Notes under the pieces: model-generated
What the model was told of the DNA's origin: nothing
Seen by the model: the letters and a program-made list of their open reading frames with translations, nothing else
Database searches by the model: none
Program-made: the position numbers and the translations under genes
NCBI GenBank assembly: GCA_021819025.1
Contig: JAKASN010000006.1
Span: 1-14,993 of the forward strand
Direction of reading: 5' to 3'
Origin: Actinomycetes bacterium
Lineage (GTDB): Bacteria; Actinomycetota; Acidimicrobiia; Acidimicrobiales; Acidimicrobiaceae
DNA length: 14,993 nucleotides
Shown here: positions 1 through 6,418 of the stretch, in pieces
How the letters are laid out: every line of letters starts with the position of its first letter
Position numbering within the stretch: position 1 is the first letter of the stretch

Positions 1-258
1 GTCCCAGAGTGCGGTGGTGGCGCGCTGGTTGGTGATTGCCATTGCGGAGATATCTGCACAACTTGAGGTGGCGCGTGAGAGGATCTCGACGAGGGCTGCG
101 GCGATCGCCTCACCCGAGTACTCCACGAAGTTAGGGGCGGGTGTCGAAGCGATGAGGGGAACGCTCCAGGTCTCTACCACGTTGAGCTCAGAGTCAACGA
201 TGGTGCCGCGAATGCTCGAAGAACCCGCATCTATCGCGAGCACGTTTTTTCTGCTCAT
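1..258 (-). CDS. FGGY-family carbohydrate kinase, N-terminal part (runs off the left edge)
   Basis: Reading the minus strand from an ATG at 258-256 gives 86 uninterrupted codons to the window edge. A good ribosome site, GGAGGTG, lies just upstream (revcomp of about 261-268). Residues 7-20 (LAIDAGSSSIRGTIVD region) form the first phosphate-binding strand of the FGGY/actin-like ATPase fold. Near residue 75 comes ITNQRATTALWD, which matches the glycerol kinase ITNQRETT-VWD block. FGGY kinases phosphorylate polyols and sugars with ATP in the cytosol. In E. coli GlpK the Arg-Glu of this block (R83, E84) bind glycerol; here Glu is replaced by Ala (QRA), so glycerol as substrate is doubtful and I give no symbol. 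The gene is divergent from the perR block. The C-terminal domain, which would help fix the substrate, is outside the window. Confidence 0.88.
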   Translation of the reverse strand, partial: MSRKNVLAIDAGSSSIRGTIVDSELNVVETWSVPLIASTPAPNFVEYSGEAIAAALVEILSRATSSCADISAMAITNQRATTALWD

Positions 259-787
259 TGCACCTCCGCTGCGCCTTGCGAAAATGCTATTCGCTCTGAG
301 CCGGCTCACCATGCGTGAGTGGCGGGACGCGGCTTTGAATGGCGTGGGCCGTTGCGCAGCTTTGCTCCCCGGATCATTGCGATGGCGCGGCCTTCGCTGT
401 GAATTTGATGACGGCAACTCCCTCGGTGGGGATCCCCAAGCAAAGAGATGCTCGGCGCGTCGGGATGAATTTATTGGTGGTGCCTTTCAATAGTTGCGTC
501 TCGACACGCATCGATGCTGGGACGTAGCGGTGCCCGCGTCGACCACGTCTCGGGGAAGCTGGGGGCCGCATTTAGCGTCGACTCGGCTAAGCAGCGCAGG
601 CGAGGAGGTTGCACGTGATGCTCGGGTAACTCCCAAATCGCGCCGGTGGCCGAAAGGTATCGCTGGCAAATTGAGGGTCTCCTTGGTGATCCTAAGCTTG
701 AGGGTGACACGAGAATTTTTCCCCCGGGGTAACTTGGCTGGCAAAATGGGGGATTGGAGAGAAGTCGGCCGGAGGATACGCTCCACC

Positions 788-819
788 GGCGCCGCGATGA
801 GGCGCTGGGTCGCGGCGCC
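788..819. repeat. 10-bp perfect inverted repeat (stem-loop) upstream of perR
   Basis: GGCGCCGCGA (788-797) and TCGCGGCGCC (810-819) are exact reverse complements separated by 12 bases. No T-run follows on either strand, so it is not a classical intrinsic terminator. It sits about 80 bases before the perR start and could be a regulatory hairpin or an insulating structure. Function is unknown. Confidence 0.55.
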
Positions 820-848
820 CACCAACCCTTCCCAGGCGCGAAGTCTGC

Positions 849-891
849 CAACAATTACTAGCATTAGTAAATGATTGTTGACTGATAGGGT
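849..891 (+). promoter_or_regulatory. Putative PerR operator and extended -10 promoter
   Basis: TTACTA-GCAT-TAGTAA (855-870) has perfect 6-bp arms around 4 bases. An overlapping wider inverted repeat, CAACAAT (849-855) / ATTGTTG (874-880), flanks it with a centre shifted by two bases. Downstream, TGaTAGGGT (884-891) fits an extended -10 box and would start transcription only a few bases before the ATG at 901. The palindrome therefore covers the -35 zone, where a FUR-family repressor would act. FUR-family proteins commonly autoregulate through AT-rich palindromes; binding here is inferred. Confidence 0.5.
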
Positions 892-900
892 GCGCGGTAA

Positions 901-1338
901 ATGAGAAGTCCAGCAGAGCTGGTAGATAGCTTCAGGGCCAACGGCAAAAAGGTAACCCCGCAACGTGAGCGGATCTTTCAGATCCTGCACGGCAACCGGG
1001 ATCACCCCAGTGCAGATGGGGTATTTGCCCATCTCAGCGCTGAGATGCCAACGGTATCGTTGAAGACGGTCTACCAAACCTTGGGCGAACTTGTTGAGAT
1101 GGGCGAGATACACGCGTTGGATCTTGGTCTGGGAGCTACTCGCTTTGACCCCAACGGTCGTCAACACCATCACCTGGTTTGCTTTGGATGCAACGTCGTG
1201 GAAGATATCGACCTTCCCCTTCCGGGAATCGAGGCAAAACTTCAGGGCATCTCTGACTTTTCCATCGAGTCCGTCGAGTTGACCATTAGAGGGCGTTGCA
1301 AGAAGTGCCAAGGCAATCCCTGGGAGACTGGCCGGTAA
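901..1338 (+). CDS. perR: FUR-family transcriptional regulator, PerR-type
   Basis: This 145-residue protein has the FUR layout: a winged-helix DNA-binding domain (about 1-80, with the SLKTVYQTL recognition region) and a metal-binding dimerisation domain. The structural zinc site is C94-x2-C97 and C133-x2-C136. The five regulatory-metal ligands of Bacillus PerR (H37, D85, H91, H93, D104) align with H35, D83, H89, H91 and D102; Asp at the last position is typical of PerR, whereas Fur tends to carry Glu. PerR-type proteins use bound iron to sense hydrogen peroxide through histidine oxidation and then release peroxide-defence operons. The next gene is a rubrerythrin, a classic PerR target, which supports the assignment. 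No clear ribosome site precedes ATG 901, but a TAGGGT -10 box ends 9 bases before it, so the transcript may be nearly leaderless. Fur or Zur remains possible without binding data. Confidence 0.85.
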   Translation: MRSPAELVDSFRANGKKVTPQRERIFQILHGNRDHPSADGVFAHLSAEMPTVSLKTVYQTLGELVEMGEIHALDLGLGATRFDPNGRQHHHLVCFGCNVVEDIDLPLPGIEAKLQGISDFSIESVELTIRGRCKKCQGNPWETGR

Positions 1339-1407
1339 GGTCATTAGTCAGAATCAGTCGGCATGCCCATTGGGCACCAAGAAAATGAATATTGAGGAGT
1401 GCACAAA

Positions 1408-1830
1408 GTGTCAGAATTAAAAGGTACCAAGACCGCGGAGAACCTAAAGGAAGCCTTTGCAGGGGAGTCCCAGGCGAATCGGCGCTATCTCTACTTCGCA
1501 CAAAAGGCTGATATCGAGGGATACCCCGATACTGCAGCGCTGTTCCGCTCAGTCGCTGAGGGCGAGACTGGCCATGCCTTTGGCCACTTCGACTTTCTCG
1601 CCGACGGTGTCGGAGACCCGGTGACCGGCGAACCCGTTGGACCGACCGAGGACAACCTCAAGTCCGCCATCGAGGGTGAAACCTACGAATACACCGAGAT
1701 GTACCCCGGGTTTGCCAAGACCGCCCGTGAAGAGGGTTTTGAAGAGATCTCGCAATGGTTCGAGACTTTGGCTCGCGCTGAGAAGAGCCATGCGGGACGC
1801 TTCACTCAAGGGCTTGAGGCGATCTCCTAA
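1408..1830 (+). CDS. Rubrerythrin-like diiron peroxidase without rubredoxin domain
   Basis: Start GTG 1408 is chosen because GAGGAG at about 1395-1400 is well placed; an in-frame GTG at 1399 overlaps that ribosome site. The 140-residue protein is a four-helix ferritin-like domain. Its ligands E20, E53, H56, E94, E97, E125 and H128 match those of Desulfovibrio rubrerythrin (E20, E53, H56, E94, E97, E127, H130), including the [11 protein letters not shown] signature at 51-61. Rubrerythrins reduce hydrogen peroxide to water in the cytosol. The C-terminal rubredoxin domain that feeds electrons in classical rubrerythrin is missing and the protein has no cysteine, so an external donor is needed. 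It lies 69 bases after perR and 110 before an iron-sulfur protein that could fill that role. Peroxidase activity is family knowledge; the partner is inference. Confidence 0.93.
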   Translation: MSELKGTKTAENLKEAFAGESQANRRYLYFAQKADIEGYPDTAALFRSVAEGETGHAFGHFDFLADGVGDPVTGEPVGPTEDNLKSAIEGETYEYTEMYPGFAKTAREEGFEEISQWFETLARAEKSHAGRFTQGLEAIS

Positions 1831-1881
1831 GCCGAAGTAATTCCCGGGCGCGAAGACGACGTGCTTTGCAAAGTGCAGCCA

Positions 1882-1917
1882 GGGTCGGATTGGTGGTGCG
1901 AGCCAGCAATCCGACCC
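1882..1917 (+). repeat. Strong hairpin between rubrerythrin and Fe-S protein genes
   Basis: GGGTCGGATT (1882-1891) pairs perfectly with AATCCGACCC (1908-1917) across 16 bases, and TGG/CCA inside the loop could extend it. A 10-bp palindrome, CTTTGCAAAG (1864-1873), lies just before. There is no T-run after the stem; instead the ribosome site AAGGAG of the next gene follows 7 bases later. An mRNA processing or stability element, or an attenuator setting the rubrerythrin to Fe-S protein ratio, is more likely than a terminator. Confidence 0.6.
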
Positions 1918-1940
1918 GTCAGTTAAGGAGCCATAGGTCA

Positions 1941-3239
1941 GTGACAGTCACCTACAATCCATCGGACCCGAACTACTTTGTCCCCTCCGACCTGCGAGCC
2001 GAAATGACACGGGTCTTCGACCTATGTCACGGTTGCCGTCTCTGTCTGCACCTTTGCCCGTCATTCCCGACCCTCTTTGATGCCATCGATTCCCACGACG
2101 GCGATGTGGGGCGCCTCACCAATGCCGAGGCAGACCAAGTCGTAGACGAGTGCTACCAGTGCAAGCTGTGTTACAACAAGTGTCCCTATGTCCCGCCACA
2201 CGAGTGGGAACTCGACTTTCCTCGCCTCATGTTGCGGGCGAAAACTGTCGCTAAGTCGACACGCCGCGAGGGAGTTGCACAGCGACTCTCCGATGAGGTG
2301 CTCGGGCGAACCGATCTCGTCGGTGTGGCATCGGTGACATTTTCATCTCTTGCCAACCGCTTGCTCGATACCAACTCCACGGTCTCGCGAACCGCGATGG
2401 AAAAGACCATTGGTATCGCCTCCCAGCGCCTTCTTCCGCCATATGCCAAGATGCGTTTTAGCACCTGGTTTTCGCGCCGGGGCCGACCTTTTGTAAGAAA
2501 TCGTCAAAGCGCAGTGGCCGTTTTTCCGACCTGTTTTATCGAGTACATGGATCCAGAGATCGGAAAAGCCACGGTGGCGGTGTATGAGCACAACGGCGTT
2601 TCGTGTTCGGTACCTACCAATGCGAAGTGTTGTGGCGCGCCCTGGCTACACGGTGGCGACGTGGAAAAATTCAAAAAAGTCGCAGAAAAGAACGTTGAGG
2701 TGCTCGCTGCCGAAGTTGGCGCCGGTCGTTCCATCGTGGTTGCACAACCGACTTGCGCCTACGTCATCAAGAAGGACTATCCGCTCTATCTCGGAACCGA
2801 GCAGGCCGCAAAGGTTGCCGAAGCGACCTTTGATACCTCCGAATACCTCATGAAGATGTACCGCCAGGACAAAGATTCACTAGCGAGAGACTTCTCCGGA
2901 GAGATTCCGGAAAATATTACTTATCACGCCCCATGTCACCTTCAAGCTCAAAATATCGGCTTCAAGAGCCGCGATCTCATGAAACTGACCGGTGCGAAGA
3001 TATCGCTGGTTACCAAGTGTTCAGGCATCGACGGCACCTGGGGTTATCGCGCCAAAAACTACCAGCTTGCCAAAAGAGTCGCGCAAAATCTTGCTAAGGC
3101 GATTGATGCGGCACCGCGTGGCGAATTGGTAGGCGATTGCCATCTCGCAAACTACTCCATCACCGAGGAGACCAAGAGGGGAGTGTCCCATCCCATGATG
3201 GTCATGGCGCGAGCCTACGGTCTCGACATCAATACCTAA
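1941..3239 (+). CDS. GlpC/HdrD-like iron-sulfur oxidoreductase (two [4Fe-4S], two CCG domains)
   Basis: Start GTG 1941 is preferred because AAGGAG lies at 1925-1930; the frame is open upstream to about 1866 but that part includes the hairpin and looks non-coding. The 432-residue protein begins with two ferredoxin-type motifs, C29/C32/C35/C39 and C71/C74/C77/C81, followed by a linker and two CCG (heterodisulfide-reductase type) domains. The first CCG repeat has C198, C230-C231 and C272. The second has C332, C360 and C400, but reads C-S-G where many family members have C-C-G. No membrane segment is visible. Relatives such as GlpC and HdrD pass electrons between redox partners. Placed between a rubredoxin-less rubrerythrin and a DUF3501 gene, it is best seen as the electron-transfer component of a peroxide-reduction module; that role is inferred. 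Confidence 0.88.
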   Translation: MTVTYNPSDPNYFVPSDLRAEMTRVFDLCHGCRLCLHLCPSFPTLFDAIDSHDGDVGRLTNAEADQVVDECYQCKLCYNKCPYVPPHEWELDFPRLMLRAKTVAKSTRREGVAQRLSDEVLGRTDLVGVASVTFSSLANRLLDTNSTVSRTAMEKTIGIASQRLLPPYAKMRFSTWFSRRGRPFVRNRQSAVAVFPTCFIEYMDPEIGKATVAVYEHNGVSCSVPTNAKCCGAPWLHGGDVEKFKKVAEKNVEVLAAEVGAGRSIVVAQPTCAYVIKKDYPLYLGTEQAAKVAEATFDTSEYLMKMYRQDKDSLARDFSGEIPENITYHAPCHLQAQNIGFKSRDLMKLTGAKISLVTKCSGIDGTWGYRAKNYQLAKRVAQNLAKAIDAAPRGELVGDCHLANYSITEETKRGVSHPMMVMARAYGLDINT

Positions 3240-3291
3240 TTTGCGTTTCACTGAGCTACGCCACGGCGGCTAAGAAGAATTGACAAGGAAA

Positions 3292-3900
3292 ATGTTTAAT
3301 TACCTCACTATCGACGACATTATGGATTCTCGCAGCTACGAAAGACAGCGCGAGCAATTCCGTGCTGAGATCATCGCAGTAAAGAAGCTCCGCCGGATCG
3401 CCGTAGGCCCGATCATGACCCTGCTTTTTGAGAACCGATCTACCATCTTGTTTCAGATCCAGGAGATGGCGCGGGCGGAAAAGATGACCACCGACGCTCA
3501 AATCGAGATTGAACTCGACACTTACAATCCGCTCATTCCCGCCCGGAACGAACTTTCAGCCACGCTCTTTCTGGAGTTGACCACCAAAGACGAGTTGTTG
3601 GAGTGGCTGCCCAAGCTCGTTGGTATCGAGGAATCGATCGAGATTGAGATCGCGTCGCCGAAGCAGTCCTTTCTAGTCCCCTCGATCACCGAGGCAGCTC
3701 ACAAGAGACAGCTCACGCGCCCTGACGTCACCGCGTCAGTGCACTATATTCGCTTTGACCTTGGCACCGATGCCGCAGCCGCTATGGCCAATAGTACCGT
3801 CACCTTGCGAAGCGTTCATCATCGTTACTCCTACGAGACGGTTCTTTCGCCTGAGACGGTGGCTTCCTTGTGCTCGGACTGGTTACCCGCGCCGCGCTGA
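3292..3900 (+). CDS. DUF3501 family protein
   Basis: The 202-residue product matches the DUF3501 family as I recall it: an N-terminal LTIDDIMDSRSYERQR block, then VGP-MTLLFENR and FQIQEMARAEK, and later YNPLIPARNELSATLFLEL. No catalytic motif, cysteine cluster or membrane segment is evident, and no biochemical function is known to me. The start is uncertain. ATG 3292 fits the family's N-terminus but its AAGGA (3285-3289) is only two bases away; an in-frame TTG at 3280 would add four residues. It follows the Fe-S gene by about 50 bases, and I recall that rubrerythrin, a CCG-domain Fe-S protein and DUF3501 are often adjacent in bacteria, so a shared role in oxidative defence is likely. A terminator lies about 80 bases downstream. 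Confidence 0.85.
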   Translation: MFNYLTIDDIMDSRSYERQREQFRAEIIAVKKLRRIAVGPIMTLLFENRSTILFQIQEMARAEKMTTDAQIEIELDTYNPLIPARNELSATLFLELTTKDELLEWLPKLVGIEESIEIEIASPKQSFLVPSITEAAHKRQLTRPDVTASVHYIRFDLGTDAAAAMANSTVTLRSVHHRYSYETVLSPETVASLCSDWLPAPR

Positions 3901-3981
3901 GGGTCCTGATATCACCATCGATTCGCGCGGGGGAACTCCATCTTTGCCCAAGCCAGCCGAGATTGCGACTCGTCGCGCGCT

Positions 3982-4010
3982 GCCCCGCGAGCTCAAGTCG
4001 AGGGGCTTTT
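3982..4010 (+). terminator. Intrinsic terminator after the DUF3501 gene
   Basis: GCCCC (3982-3986) pairs with GGGGC (4002-4006), and after one G-A mismatch CGA (3988-3990) pairs with TCG (3998-4000) around a 7-base loop. TTTT (4007-4010) follows at once. It lies about 80 bases past the DUF3501 stop and would close the perR block transcript. The T-run is short, so efficiency is uncertain. Confidence 0.55.
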
Positions 4011-4115
4011 GCGCGCTAAGAGTTGATGGGCTCACGCTAAGCGTTCGCACTCGGTAAAGTGGGAGTTAATTTCCGTGAATCGGCGCCTCTAAGGGAACTT
4101 CCTTCTTATATTCTC

Positions 4116-4157
4116 TTTACACAGAGTGAAATATGACACATAATTTGTTTAGCTAAA
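4116..4157 (+). promoter_or_regulatory. Strong sigma70-type promoter with palindrome ahead of whiB
   Basis: TTTACA (4116-4121) and CATAAT (4139-4144) are separated by exactly 17 bases, each one base off consensus. The predicted start near 4151 falls inside a perfect 10-bp palindrome, TTTAGCTAAA (4148-4157), which could be an operator. The surrounding 4100-4165 is clearly more AT-rich than the rest of the window. The implied leader before the WhiB ATG is about 75 bases. Confidence 0.6.
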
Positions 4158-4226
4158 TGTACGCCGCATCATCGCCGAGATGACGTCGGGTGGGTTTGAG
4201 TGGCGAGCCACTCGCAGGGGGTGTAA

Positions 4227-4475
4227 ATGCAAGTCCAGTCGTGGCGCGAGGATGCTGCGTGCAAGGGAATCCGTCCAGGTCTTTTCTACCCAGAAAACGA
4301 AGCGGAAGAGCGCAAGGCCAAGGCGGTATGCGGTCTTTGTCAAGTTCGTGAGTGTTGTCTGGAGTTCGCGATTTCCTCGGGAGAGCCTGAAGGTGTTTGG
4401 GGCGGTCTGAACTCGCGCCAACGCCGCCGCATTGCGAGATCGCGGCGAGATTTGCGGGTCTTTTCTGCGGTCTGA
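4227..4475 (+). CDS. WhiB-family iron-sulfur transcriptional regulator
   Basis: This 82-residue protein carries the WhiB signature: four cysteines C12, C35-x2-C38 and C44 (C-x2-C-x5-C) for a [4Fe-4S] cluster, the GVWGG turn at 56-60, and a basic C-terminal tail (RQRRRIARSRRD) for DNA contact. A fifth cysteine, C43, sits next to C44. WhiB proteins are confined to actinobacteria and their phages, bind the primary sigma factor region 4, and respond to redox or nitric oxide. ATG 4227 follows AGGGGGTG at about 4216-4223. Which WhiB subgroup it belongs to (WhiB1, 2, 3, 7) cannot be settled from the sequence alone; no AT-hook Gly-Arg motif typical of WhiB7 is present. It is a single-gene unit between the terminator at 3982-4010 and a non-coding gap. 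Confidence 0.93.
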   Translation: MQVQSWREDAACKGIRPGLFYPENEAEERKAKAVCGLCQVRECCLEFAISSGEPEGVWGGLNSRQRRRIARSRRDLRVFSAV

Positions 4476-4873
4476 TTGCGCCCGTGGGGCGTGGTCGGCA
4501 CTAGCTGTGCTCATGCAGAGTGTTTGATGAGCTGTGGGACTATTTTGTTCTAGTGATGGCGCTGCCTTGTCTTAGTTCTTCTCGCCGGTGGTTGCGGTGA
4601 TTGGCCGCGGTCTTGGTGGCTTTCGCGGCCTTGGCCGCAAAGATCGCACCAACAGGTACCAGTTCAAGAGCTTGCACCATGATGGGCTCGTGGCGGCGCG
4701 GTTTTGAGGAGTTTCCCCAGTGCGTTCGCGCTGGCCATGCTGGCCTTAGTTGGAGGCCGACTTTGAGTGCTATCGCGGTGCTGGTGCTGTGGGGAGCCTT
4801 GGGTGTCATCCTCTAGCGCTAAGTTCGATTTAGCCAAGGTCAACCGCGTCCTTGGATAACTTTGGAAGGCAAA
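4476..4873. other. Intergenic region between whiB and aminotransferase gene
   Basis: Nearly 400 bases with no gene I can support. Small frames exist on both strands (about 4601-4816 plus, with hydrophobic ends; 4540-4809 minus, Ala/Lys-rich) but neither has a convincing ribosome site or family resemblance. CCAAGG (4834-4839) and CCTTGG (4850-4855) form a 6-bp inverted repeat just upstream of the aminotransferase ribosome site, a possible small hairpin or operator. A short membrane peptide encoded here is not excluded. Confidence 0.5.
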
Positions 4874-6256
4874 ATGGCAAACAAACCCCTAGCGTTTAGG
4901 GTCGACCGCGGAGCGCTGATGGGCTTGATACGCTCTGAGGAGGAAAGGTTCCTTCGCAGAACGGAAAAGTCACGCTCCCTGTATCGTGATGCTCGCAAGG
5001 TGCTGCTAGGTGGCGTCCCGATGAGCTGGATGAATAAATGGGTTGGTGGCTATCCCATTTACTTCTCCGCTGCCAGCGGTGCAACCATTACCGATGTGGA
5101 CGAAAATGCCTACATCGACTTTTGCCTCGGGGACACCGGCGCGATGGCGGGGCACTCCCCAGCAGCGACCGCGGCCGCAGTCGCCGAACGCACCACGAGC
5201 TCCGGCGGCATCACTACCATGCTTCCCAATAGCGACGCCGCTCGCGTGGCGGGAAACCTCCGCGATCGCTTCGGCCTCGACTTCTGGCAGTTCACCCTCT
5301 CCGCGACAGATGCCAATCGCTTCGCACTCCGTCTCGCGCGCCAGATTACCCGGCGTAAAAAGATCCTGGTCTTCTCCTATTGCTACCATGGCACGGTTGA
5401 TGAGACCTTTATTACCCTCCAAGGAGGGCGTCCCTCCTCGCGAGCGGGCAACGTCGGAGCTGCGGTCGATCCCACCCTTACTACCGAGGTGGTCGAATTC
5501 AACGACCTTGAGGCTCTGCAAAAGGTGCTTTCGCGCGGTGAAGTTGGGGCGATTTTGGCAGAACCCGCATTGACCAATATTGGTATCGTGTTGCCCGAGG
5601 GCGACTTCCTCGCTGAGGTGAAACGGCTTGCACACCAATATGGTGCGCTTTTGATCCTCGACGAAACCCACACCTTCTCTGCGGGCTATCACGGCGCGAG
5701 CGGACTATACGGGGTGACGCCAGACGTTTTGACGATCGGAAAGTCCCTTGGTGGTGGGGTGCCATTTGGCGCCTACGGCCTCAGCGCCCAAGTGGCCGAG
5801 CGAATCGAGGCCGAGAGTGAGGTCGACTACGTCGACACCGGGGGCATCGGGGGAACTTTGGCTGGCAATGCCCTTTCGCTCGCGGCGGCTCGTGCCACGC
5901 TGGAAGAGGTATTTACCAAAGATAACTTCGCGAGGATGATCTCTTTGGCCGATCAGTTCACCGCGGGAGTAAACCAGTCCTTGCACAAGTACCAGCTCCC
6001 CTGGAGCATTGTGCAACTCGGCGCTCGCTCGGAGTATCGTTTCAGCAGTCCGCCACCGCGCAACGGCGGCGAGTCGGCCGCAGCGGCCGATGAGGATCTC
6101 GACACTTACTTTCACCTCTTCATGCTCAACCGGGGTGTGCTCATGACGCCTTTCCACAATATGGCCTTGATGTCACCCGCAACTACTCAAGACCAGATAG
6201 ACATCCACACTTATCTCTTCGACCAAGCCTGCGCGGCCCTGGTGGGCAACGAGTAA
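4874..6256 (+). CDS. Class III PLP-dependent aminotransferase (glutamate-1-semialdehyde aminomutase-like)
   Basis: ATG 4874 is chosen because GGAAGG (4864-4869) precedes it at normal spacing; a TTG at 4862 would overlap that site. The 460-residue product has the fold-type I class III order: substrate/cofactor region with SATDANRFALRLAR (143-156), YHG (171-173) stacking on the pyridine ring, ILDETHTF (261-268) with D263 for the pyridine nitrogen, and TIGKSLGGGVPFGAYG (287-302) with K290 as the Schiff-base lysine. The LGGGVPFGAYG segment resembles HemL, but many class III enzymes share it, and the ETHTF segment differs from the HemL consensus. An aminotransferase or aminomutase acting on a small amino acid is likely; substrate unknown. 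No tetrapyrrole genes are nearby. It stands alone between two non-coding gaps, and the next gene has its own promoter. Confidence 0.82.
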   Translation: MANKPLAFRVDRGALMGLIRSEEERFLRRTEKSRSLYRDARKVLLGGVPMSWMNKWVGGYPIYFSAASGATITDVDENAYIDFCLGDTGAMAGHSPAATAAAVAERTTSSGGITTMLPNSDAARVAGNLRDRFGLDFWQFTLSATDANRFALRLARQITRRKKILVFSYCYHGTVDETFITLQGGRPSSRAGNVGAAVDPTLTTEVVEFNDLEALQKVLSRGEVGAILAEPALTNIGIVLPEGDFLAEVKRLAHQYGALLILDETHTFSAGYHGASGLYGVTPDVLTIGKSLGGGVPFGAYGLSAQVAERIEAESEVDYVDTGGIGGTLAGNALSLAAARATLEEVFTKDNFARMISLADQFTAGVNQSLHKYQLPWSIVQLGARSEYRFSSPPPRNGGESAAAADEDLDTYFHLFMLNRGVLMTPFHNMALMSPATTQDQIDIHTYLFDQACAALVGNE

Positions 6257-6403
6257 CCGCAGACCGCGACGGTAGTAAGGCGAGGACAGTCGCCGCGACA
6301 TCGATGAGCAGAAGTATCTCGCTCCAAAGTTGGCCGAGACCGAGAGGGTGGCAGAGCGCCGGCCCAACGTGGCCCCTGTCGGCTCTCACTCGCTGGGCGC
6401 GGC

Positions 6404-6418
6404 TAGAATCTTCTCATG
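6404..6418 (+). promoter_or_regulatory. -10 box placing trpD as a leaderless transcript
   Basis: TAGAAT (6404-6409) is followed by only six bases before ATG 6416, so transcription would begin at or next to the start codon. No ribosome site lies before the ATG (the preceding bases read CTTCTC). Leaderless genes with a TANNNT box 6-7 bases upstream are common in actinobacteria. No clear -35 box is visible. Confidence 0.6.

Larger units (their letters stand above)
259..900. other. Intergenic region between divergent FGGY kinase and perR-like gene
   Basis: About 640 bases hold no open frame that I can support. The frames crossing it on both strands (for example about 494-874 plus, 471-854 minus) give Arg/Pro/Ser-rich translations with no family resemblance and no convincing ribosome site. 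The stretch contains a 10-bp perfect inverted repeat at 788-819 and the palindromic operator/promoter at 849-891, both listed separately. The unusual length between two divergent genes leaves room for a small RNA or a decayed gene, but I see no direct sign of either. Confidence 0.6.

Noticed and set aside
487..1344. Long minus-strand open frame opposite perR
   Set aside because: It is the antisense of a clear FUR-family gene, and its continuation to 487 is low-complexity with no ribosome site or family resemblance.
1339..1407. TGCCCATTGGGCA as a terminator between perR and rubrerythrin genes
   Set aside because: The arms leave at most a one-base loop and no T-run follows; it could be a binding site but not a terminator hairpin.
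4479..4491. CGCCC-GTG-GGGCG after whiB as intrinsic terminator
   Set aside because: The stem is only five pairs with a three-base loop and no T-run follows, so support is too weak.
4601..4816. Possible small membrane protein on the plus strand
   Set aside because: The hydrophobic ends are short, the ribosome site is poor, and a similarly open frame exists on the other strand.
6279..6294. GGCGA-GGACAG-TCGCC after the aminotransferase gene as terminator
   Set aside because: Five-pair stem without a T-run; not distinguishable from chance in GC-rich DNA.
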